Below, in pieces: positions 56,064-64,000 of a stretch of 64,000 nt of DNA; the stretch's first letter is position 1; each line of letters begins with the position of its first letter. The notes beneath the pieces are model-generated. The model was given only the letters and a program-made list of their open reading frames with translations. It was not told the DNA's origin and did no database searches. The stretch is from Fragilariopsis cylindrus CCMP1102. Taxonomy: Eukaryota > Bacillariophyta > Bacillariophyceae > Bacillariales > Bacillariaceae. A program made the translations under genes and the position numbers. The stretch is from contig FMBT01000344.1 in assembly GCA_900095095.1 (NCBI GenBank), positions 223,384 through 287,383 of the forward strand. Direction: 5' to 3'.

Positions 56064-57736
56064 TTTCAGTAGAAGTTTCAAAATAGAACCGCGGTGCGAT
56101 AAAATTCCTTTGAAATAATAAGTTGAAATAATAAGTGACACATAGCGCACTTGTTGTGCATTTACGAGATCTTACACACGAAGAACAAAAACAAAAGTTT
56201 ATCTTTGAACAACTTTGAGGTATGTGTGACTTGAAGGTTCCCACAAAATTACTCGCCTGCCTTTTCAACGCACAAGCCTTTAATTAGGAAAAATTCAACG
56301 ACTACACTGCGCACGCGTAAAGTGTCACAATACATTTTTGAGAGGGCGCAAAACCGAAGCGTGCATCTGTGTTACGCACAACGTGACGGAAAGCGCACTC
56401 CATAGAGTCACCTATGCGATTCGCAGAACATACAATCTTGTCAGTGTCATTAATCATAATGTGAGTCAAACCATCTGTTTTGTTCACCATATCATGCTCA
56501 ATAAGTCAAGTGGTGATCTAGTGAGGCACCGTCCAGGTAGGCATGGATAAAAGGCTTAGTAAATATTATATATATATATGAAATATTAACCCCCCCCCCC
56601 CCCCCATCAATCACCAAAAAACTAGAACTTAAGTTGTTACTAAATCTATGCGTAGTTAGAACATAGTGAGTGTGCTGGAAAACGAAACACAGCATCATTG
56701 TTCAATCAACTCCGTCATGGTCAACAACAAAACATCCAGCAGCAACAACATTGAATTGACAATGGATACTTACAATTAAATTAAACCAACTACACAGTGT
56801 AATAATGGCGATAAGAGGAAAAAACAACAAAAAAGAGTGCTGCCCAAAAGATGCTCTAGTTGTAGGATCAACAGATCAATGTTGCTGCAACTGGCATCAC
56901 ATGACCACACATAGTTAGTTGACAGATGAGTATTAATTATAAATAAGTGCTGTTGTTGTACTCTGTTGTACTCTCTTACTCTCTTGTTGTGATGACAATC
57001 TATAGAGACAAACACTCATTACAATATATATCATCATCAACCAATACCACCATTTTAAGTAAATGATAAGAAGCATCATGCAGCATCATACAGCATTATA
57101 TAGCATCATACAGCATCATACAGCAGCACGCAGCAGCACGCTGTGTGACTTTACATAACAACAATCCATCATAATAGAGATAAAATATTGATTATAACCA
57201 CAAATTATTGAAGAAGTAGAGGGAAAAGATGATGATGGAGGGAGGTTGGTAATTATTATTTATTCTTTGTAGATTTTGCAGCTACATAAAATATGAATGC
57301 TAACCTGAAATGACAACTACACTTGATCCATCGATCCATCAGATTGTAGTTGTTGTATCTCTGCTTATGCTGCTATTGTGTGTTATCACTAAATAGGGCC
57401 CACCATTATCTGTGATCAATCTAGATCCATGCATTGTTTTGATTCCCAGACAATCGATAAGTGCTGCATCTGCGCTGCTGAAAGAAAGGTAGCTCTTATT
57501 TTTACTGTATATAATATATGAAGGATATTCTGGTGCATTACCTCCCCATAGCCTCCATGAGTGGTGTGTGTATTATTGTATATTGTGTCAGCATCAAATT
57601 GATCTGTAGTTTAGTCAGCTAATATGACAGAAACAGTGTGTTGATTACATGCCATTTATTGTCCTGATTCCAACTAGAGATATGTTGATTACATTACAGC
57701 TTGTAGACAAACAGTAATAATGCAATAAACTAACTT
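56064..57736. other. Spacer with poly-C run and CAGCATCATA repeats
   Basis: Upstream of the peroxidase. Contains a C17 run at about 56590-56606 and a 10-bp CAGCATCATA-type tandem repeat at about 57072-57140. No gene was recognised. Confidence 0.5.
57072..57140. repeat. CAGCATCATA tandem repeat
   Basis: About seven imperfect 10-bp units, the last two drifting to CAGCAGCACG. Confidence 0.85.
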
Positions 57737-58154
57737 GTGACTATCTTAAAAACTCCAGTCATACAATACATTGATTGCATTGCTAAGAACAAAAATATTC
57801 CCAATAAATGGAGAACTATAGGACTAGCAGATAGATTCTTGGACTATCATAAAGAAACCGTACCATCTTTATTGATCAATGCCTTTGACAGAAGCAAGTT
57901 GGAAGGCGGGTATGCATGAATGCTCGTTCTGGTTTCAAGTGGCCGGGATCATGATGATATCACAGGGCTATCTGTTATGAAACTATTGTCAAGCTATGAG
58001 AAAGAAGGCCTCCCACTGGTTTGGCTGGTATCTTACTGGTATGGGTACGGTGGGTGTAACCATGATGCCCGCATCAGGCTTCTGGTTGATCTTGGGACAA
58101 GGGATGTTCATCCTATACCAAGGTGACGATACCAACAATAAGAAATCAAAATGA
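57737..58154 (+). pseudogene. DUF6463-like membrane protein, multiply broken
   Basis: No ATG starts the frame. Three frames must be stitched: TIGLADRFLDYHKETVPSLL and NAFDRSKLEGGYA; then ECSFWFQVAGIMMISQGYLL; then KLLSSYEKEGLPL; then HWFGWYLTGMGTVGVTMMPA and SGFWLILGQGMFILYQ, stopping near 58154. The FWF..G, E..GLP, GWYL and MPASGFWL pattern resembles bacterial-type DUF6463 membrane proteins. The breaks lie near 57913, 57980 and 58012. Because other breaks in this window look like assembly errors, it may be a real gene lacking a recognised first exon rather than a dead copy. Confidence 0.45.
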
Positions 58155-59326
58155 ATACTCTTTATCTCTTTTTACGCACCTATGACCACACAAAAGGCTA
58201 GAAATACTACTTTTGTTGAACATAAGGTGCCCACTTTATTCATTAGTAGTTCCACTATCGTAGTTTCTTGTTTTCTCTAGGAAGTCGCATCAATGACTTT
58301 TGGCCCATGCATCGAGCATCGACGTACAAATAGAAAAACAGGTAGCAAGTAGGTGTTGAGCCAGGTTGATCGCGTACCGGAATCCTGCGTTGCGGCCTAT
58401 GGTATTCATCAGAATGATGAGGTGCATGCATGCTATGGTACTCTTTTTGGATCGGAAATTATTACAGAAAACTAAAGTCTGTTGAATAAATCATTACATT
58501 GAACTGCGACTACATCATACATGAACATCATCAAACATCTACGCACAGGAAATTTCCTATTATAAGAAATTGCTTATTTATTGTTAGATAAACTATACGT
58601 AAATCACTATTTATTTTCCTATACATGAAATTATCTTCTCAAATACTCACGCGCAATGCATCCAATCCCCCCCGTCCATCATCATTTGAATACCTCCATC
58701 CACAAAACATCCTCAGTTACGCGCAGTGGAGTAGATAAACACCACTAACAGGCAACTAAGCTCACATTTCTCATGAACACTATCTACATATATGCATAGT
58801 TAGGAAGTCTTCAGTTTAGTGAACTTAGGTAGCTAGACGCATTTACATCGTCTAGACTACTTGGGGCACAAGATGTACACGGGCATGTTTTAGTCGTTTT
58901 TTTTTTTGCTTGATAGCACTATCAGTGACGTATTCAGAGAAATCTTTGCGTCACGAATACTTGTACGCAACAACCCAAGAATAAAGAACATGTAGAATCC
59001 TCTCGCGACAGGCATGAAGCTATTGACATCAAAATCACACGCACAAGAGGATCAATAATAGCTACATAAACGATTGCGTACTGTACTCCTTCATTTCATC
59101 TTTTAGGATCTGGGAATAGCAGGGGAATACTAGTCGTAGTCTCAAGTCATCCACGTTCACGTCCAGAGCAATTAGACAGACAGATTAAGATAGAGAGGTA
59201 GTAGAGAGGGCAATTACTTCAAGTAAAACATACCTATTTTTCACCACACATAATCGCAATCAACAACAACGTCTTCAAAAATATCAATTCCGTAAAACGG
59301 CTTTTCGTTGACATTGAAATTCAACC
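58155..59326. other. Spacer upstream of the TPS gene
   Basis: 1.2 kb, AT-rich, with no recognised gene. It presumably holds the promoter of the TPS/TPP gene, whose ATG sits in an ACCATGG context. Confidence 0.4.
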
Positions 59327-62300
59327 ATGGACATGATTAATAATAACAACCGTGGCAGTATCAGCAGTATGGTCCCCGCAGGTCGAGTGGTCCGTGCCCA
59401 CTTTACATGTAGAGCGGATTTACCCATGGGAAGTTCATTGCGAGTGACGGGTAGCAGTCTTTGGTCTCCAACCTCATTGACAAGTCCATCTGATCCTATG
59501 AACGCTCATCAGATAGCACAAGATAGCGCTGCCGCGGCGGGTTATCCTTCGTACGGGAACGACACAGAGGATTCGCTGGAATATTGGCTCAGTAACAATC
59601 CAACTAATTTGTATGCCAGTAGTGTTGAGATGGTAACAACACCAGAAGATTATCCCGTTTGGACGACGAAGCAACCGGTTGTGATCGTTTTGACCGCAAC
59701 AAATAGTGCTGTGCAACGACATTATTACCGTTATTTGGTGGTGACACCGGGTGCGTCATCTCCCACGGAAATGGATATATTGAGTGATACTCATGTAGAT
59801 ACAATGGATATTTCTACTAGTGATGGACGAGACGGAACAATTAATGTTATGATGTGGGAACAACCCGAATTTCCAGGAATGGAACGAACAGCTAGTGTTA
59901 GTAGTAACAACAAACTCCCGGTCCATGCATCGGCTAGTACAAAATCGATTGATACGAATGTTACCACGATGTCGACCGTACCCGGTATAAACGATCCATC
60001 GTCGCCACAAAATCAATTCTTACTCTTAGCACAAATGCCATACCGGACCTTGGACATACACGTCGAAACTGCCAAGGTGTCTAATCCACGTCCAGAAGAT
60101 CGTCTCGATACGTGGAATAGTTCTGATGACAGTACCTTTCAAGCATATTTAATTCGAGAATCGATGCAACGTGATAAGGCCAAGGCGGCTGCGATGAAGA
60201 AAATGGCCGAAGAACGACGGAATAGTTTCGTTATGGATGGACGATCTCAATCGGATATGTCCGATGGAAATCTATCGGCTATTTCTGGCGTCGCCGATGA
60301 CAACTCTGGAGACGTCGATATGACAAACCTAGTCGTTTCTTCTCCCGGCGCAGCCGAACAGGCTGCTATCAACACAAGTCTTGCACCGAAAATTCTCTTC
60401 ATTTGTTTCCATTTGCCTGTGGTCGTTGTGAAAGTCGATGGTAAATGGGAGGCCACATGGAGTGAATCCTTATTGGCTAGCAAGGATTCGAGTAGAATTG
60501 TTGCCAATTATCGTGCACATTGGATAGGAACAGTAACGGCGCATCCGCCTATCTCAAAGGAGGAAGATAGACAAGCCATTCGGGCTATATTGGCCGAAAT
60601 GGAGTGTACGCCTATCTTTTTAGATCCATCAACGGCACAGGCACACTATTACGGATTTTGTAAGCAAGTTTTGTGGCCAGCTTTTCACAACATCGACTTA
60701 TTGGATCTATCCACTAGTGGAGGAGGTGAAAGTAGTAGTGGTAGCAGCAGTAACCAACAACAAGGAACTGGTAATAAGGACGCAGGTGGTAGCGACGGTG
60801 TCGCTACGTCCGATTGGGATCAAAGTCGATTAGATCATTGGTGGCAAGCCTACCAGCAAGTTAATCAAGAATTTGCTAACGTAGTGAAAGGAATAGTCGA
60901 ACGTGACGCTGTGACAATGATCGATAAGACCTATCTTTGGATTCATGACTACCATCTTGCATTGCTACCAAGGTACTTGTGCGAGGATGGAAGTGCTACT
61001 AAGTATTGTCGTAAGGTCTTCTTTTTACATATTCCATTTCCTACCTCTCAAATCTTTCGTGAACTTGAATGCGGAGAGGATATTCTACAGGGTATGTTGC
61101 ATGCCGATGTTGTTGGATTTCATGCCTTTGATCATGCTCGACATTTTTTGAATGCCAACAAACGGATAATGGGTTTGAATTACGAAAATCTACAAGGAGG
61201 TCTTATCGGCGTGAATTATATGGGGCGGACTGTTCTCGTGAGCATGTCCAATGTTAGTATTGAACCAAAAATGGTCGATGTGGCCTTGAAATTACCATCT
61301 GTAGATATGGGATGTAATAGTCTTCGACAAATCCACGGGGATCGCAGTATCATTTGTGGTGTTGATATCGGACAGCGTCTCAGTGGGTCGAGTCTGAAGT
61401 TGTTGGCCTACGAGCGTTTGTTACAAGACTATCCATCATGGCAAGCTAAGGTGGTCATGGTATTAAGAATACTATTACCGGGATCAAGAAAACGCGACGA
61501 ACAAATTACGGTTCGTGAATTGCGACAAATTGTGTTACGCATTCAAGAGAAATACGGGAGTGCAGTCATCGATTACAAGGAAATTACTGGGTCCAACTTA
61601 CCTTTGGATCAAAGGCTAGCACTCTGGAAGGCTTCTGATGTATTGATGCTGACGCCTATTCGAGAAGGTTTGAATCACTGGCCTTTGGAATATATTTATT
61701 GCAAGCGTGATATGGCGCCCGGGGTTGTCATAGCCTCAGAATTTAGTGCAGTTTGTAGTATATTGAATGGTGCATTGCGTGTAAATCCCTTTGACATTCA
61801 GATGACAGTAACAATTATGGATAAGGCTTTGAGCATGGATCCTGAAGAGAAGGAGGGTCGTCGGTATCGAGATTTGGACTTTGTGTCGAACAGTCCCAGT
61901 GATCGATGGGTTAGAAATGTCCTACGGGATATGAATGATGCTTACACGGCCTCCAGCTCGGGTAACAAGAAAAGCCACGATAATTCTCCGCTTCCAGGTA
62001 TGAGTACCCCCAAAAGCCCAGGACATCGACGAACGTCTTCAAAATTCGTCGAGAGGAAGTTCAAGGAACTGCTGCTTTTTTGCTGAAGAATCACATGACT
62101 CTTTTACGCACATGAACCCAAAAGTGTTGAAACAAGCCTATGATGTGTCGTCCCGGCGTGTGATAATTCTTGATTTCAATGGCACCATCGTTCTCAAGGA
62201 GCCACCGGGCAAATATTTGAAGCGCGAAATTCTTGGCTCATCTGGCAACAAGCCACCTCCTGAAGTTTTAGAGGCATTGTCGTTATTGTGTCGTGATCCT

Positions 62301-63080
62301 AGGAATACAGTCTACGTCAATTCGGGTGATTCGTCAGAGAATGTTTTGAGTGCATTAGGAAATATCCACAATCTAGGCCTAGCTGTATCAAATGGGGCTA
62401 AGTTTAGCCCTCCTATGCAAGATAAAGACGAAGAGAGACAATGGCAGGCATTTGATTTGGGAGTTGACTGGGATGCTGTGAAGCGAGTCGCATTGCCAGT
62501 ACTAAGCAAGTATACAGCTCGCTCCAATGGATCTTTTGTAAAGCTGACAGCCTTCTCTATAGGTTGGTCCTACTATAGCTGTGATCCTGAATGGGGATCC
62601 CTGCAGGCCGCTCACCTTGTTTGGAGCTAGAGGCCGAACTAAAAACTTCCAATGTACGTCTTGTCACGCTGAAAGGTATTGTCGAGATCGTCCCACGCAA
62701 ACTTAACAAGGGTCTCATCGTTAAAAAAGTTCTTCGAGACATTTCCAAGACACCAAATGAACCGCCATTGACTTTTGTCTCTGTTTAGGTGACGATATCT
62801 CGGATGAAAAAATGTTCACCAGTGTTTTTTCGTTTATAGCCGAAATGGGTGATGCTACGTCTGCTCATTGGATCCACCTGTTATCAACGACGATGGTACC
62901 CTCGAAGAGCCTAAATCTTCAATTATTCTCGCACAGAAACCAATCCCGGATCCCATGTACTGCTTTACTTGTGCGGTAGGCAAAAAACCTTCAAGTGCCT
63001 CCATGTATGTAACGGATGCTCAAGAGGTGGCCAATGCTCTTGTTCTACTAGCCAAGGGAGAATTCCCGCAGGTGGAGTAG
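59327..63080 (+). CDS. CBM20-trehalose-6-phosphate synthase/phosphatase-like protein (class II type)
   Basis: Order: an N-terminal CBM20 starch-binding module (VVRAHFTCRADLPMGSSLRV ... HYYRYLVV); a GT20 synthase domain (WIHDYHLALLPRYL, FLHIPFPTSQIFREL, SGSSLKLLAYERLL, REGLNHWPLEYIYC); and a C-terminal HAD phosphatase domain (VIILDFNGTIVL, YVNSGDSSENV, RKLNKGLIVKKVL, GDDISDEKMFTSVFSF). The GT20 phosphate-binding Arg and Lys of VDRLDYxKG are replaced (GVDIGQRLSGSSL). The HAD motif DxDGT reads DFNGT, losing the acid/base Asp. Both activities may therefore be weak or absent, as in regulatory class II plant proteins. Four breaks: near 62078 (T6 run), 62620, 62778 and 62867; the last three are each one base short. 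All the segments belong to one gene. Confidence 0.94.
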
Positions 63081-63322
63081 ACACGGGTAGGGGCATCGAC
63101 CAAAATATGTTTACGTGAAAGACAAAAACGTAGAAAAGAAAAGAAAAGGAAGTGATAAATTGCAGCTTTAACTGTGAACAAAAATACTAGAACAAATACA
63201 GTGACACATAACTGCACCTGTAATCGATTTTTTAGTGGAGATTTAATCTGCTCTTTCTCTTAGTAATGTAGCTACAAACACGTAGCTAATAATTTAATCT
63301 AATCTGATCCGATCCTATTATA
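63081..63322. other. Short spacer
   Basis: Downstream of the TPS/TPP gene. Nothing recognised. Confidence 0.4.
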
Positions 63323-64000
63323 TTACTTATCTATTACCACGGGTGGTATTTCTTCGTGTACTAGATGTTTTACGCCCTCCCCCCCTTTTTTGTCACTGGT
63401 CATTCGATTGTTTCGAGTCCTTTCCTTTCGTAGTCGTCGTGTCCTAGTACCTGTCGAATGTTCACTATGACGGGATAATGACAGGATTGATTTTTTGACT
63501 TTTCCAACGAAAGTTTTTTTCTGATTTACTCGGGTCTTTTTTCTATCTGACGCCATTCGATTTGTTTTGAGTCTTTTCCTTTCGTAGTCGTCGTGTCCTA
63601 GTACCTGTCGTATGTTCACTATGACGGGATAATGAAAGGATTGATTTTTTGACTTTTTCCAACGAAAGTTTTTTTCTGATTACTCGGGTCTTTTTACTAT
63701 CTGCGTGGACGCTGGTCTGGCTGAAACAGCCCTAGGACTTTCCGGCAGTTCGAAACTCCATCCATATCTTCAGTTGATAAGTTTCTTTCCTTTCTATTTT
63801 CATTCTTTTCTGGATCCAAATCACTAGGCACCCTTTCCACCTGAACTGAAGCTGAAGTCGAAGTCAAGCCTGACTGAGCAAGATGGAACTATCATTCATT
63901 ATTTCGCCATATCAATTCAGCATCTGTAGTTCTACCACCGTTGGAGAGGTAATCTTCTGATGTTAGATCAGCTGTTTTATTGCACCCTCCTTCTCTTGTT
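63323..64000 (-). CDS. Partial basic protein built on a 154-bp tandem repeat (runs off the right edge)
   Basis: Leftward frame ending VHEEIPPVVIDK at 63323. It contains two repeat units rich in Lys, Arg and Ser (KVKKSILSLSRHSEHSTGTR, TRRLRKERTRN) encoded by the tandem repeat. Further right, protein-like segments appear (SEDYLSNGGRTTDAELIWRN; ASVQVERVPSDLDPEKNENR; MDGVSNCRKVLGLFQPDQ), separated by stops and breaks near 63704 and 63895. It could be the 3' end of a gene starting outside the window. No domain is recognisable and the join is unproven. Confidence 0.3.
63402..63705. repeat. 154-bp direct tandem duplication
   Basis: Two copies, about 63402-63555 and 63556-63705, share TTTCGTAGTCGTCGTGTCCT, AGTACCTGTCG, ATGTTCACTATGACGGGATA and CCAACGAAAGTTTTTTTCTG, with a few substitutions and one-base indels in homopolymers. 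Confidence 0.92.

Noticed and set aside
630-62870. Programmed ribosomal frameshifting or euplotid-like recoding
   Set aside because: Sites share no slippery heptamer or stop-codon context. The shift needed is opposite in sign to the +1 type known in Euplotes, and nearly all breaks coincide with short homopolymers.
1-64000. CRISPR array, operon or bacterial gene cluster
   Set aside because: Introns, Sm and proteasome proteins and gene spacing show a eukaryotic nuclear region. No spacer-repeat array is present.

Overview
This window is nuclear DNA of a eukaryotic microalga, most probably a diatom or close stramenopile relative. Eukaryotic housekeeping genes (RPL7, proteasome beta2, SmF, SEC24, RRP5, KISH) carry short GT-AG introns of about 90-310 nt, sometimes with TACTAAC branch-point-like motifs. 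At least two proteins have plastid-type leaders: a signal peptide followed by a twin-arginine or thylakoid-like segment. Spacers are AT-rich, and many proteins contain long Gln, Asn, Ser or Asp runs. A trehalose-phosphate synthase with an N-terminal starch-binding module and a heme peroxidase of unusual architecture also fit this lineage. The species cannot be told from the sequence alone.

Layout. 0.1-5 kb: a TPR/EF-hand protein, a plastid-leader protein and a GH18-like secreted protein. 5.2-16 kb: SEC24, a thylakoid-lumen protein, a bestrophin-type channel and a plastid-leader SDR-like protein. 15.8-21 kb: a gene-poor stretch of diverged repeats, inverted repeats and a tRNA-like relic, with one low-complexity gene at 18.4-19.5 kb. 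21-32 kb: a TBC-TLDc protein, an R3H-SUZ RNA-binding protein, a TPR protein and a secreted FAD oxidase. 32.6-46 kb: RRP5, RPL7, a DUF501 protein, proteasome beta2 and SmF. 46-57 kb: a DUF1275 membrane protein, a 2OG-Fe(II) hydroxylase, KISH, a UBAC2-like protein, a left-handed beta-helix fragment and the peroxidase. 57-64 kb: a broken DUF6463-like gene, the CBM20-TPS-TPP protein and a repeat-bearing partial ORF at the right edge. No operons, tRNA genes, rRNA genes or CRISPR arrays were recognised. Genes are packed in alternating orientation, with several divergent pairs sharing spacers of about 0.3-0.5 kb.

The most pervasive feature is that about twenty reading-frame breaks interrupt clearly conserved genes, including essential ones. 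Nearly all are repaired by assuming a single missing base, usually in a short homopolymer. Uncorrected deletion errors in a long-read assembly are the simplest explanation, so these genes are annotated as whole loci with the breaks noted. Biologically the most interesting items are probable pseudoenzymes (the GH18-like protein, TPS/TPP and the TBC domain), the peroxidase core flanked by two related beta-rich modules, an SmF gene whose first coding exon is only the ATG, and a near-perfect 39-bp palindrome between two divergent genes.
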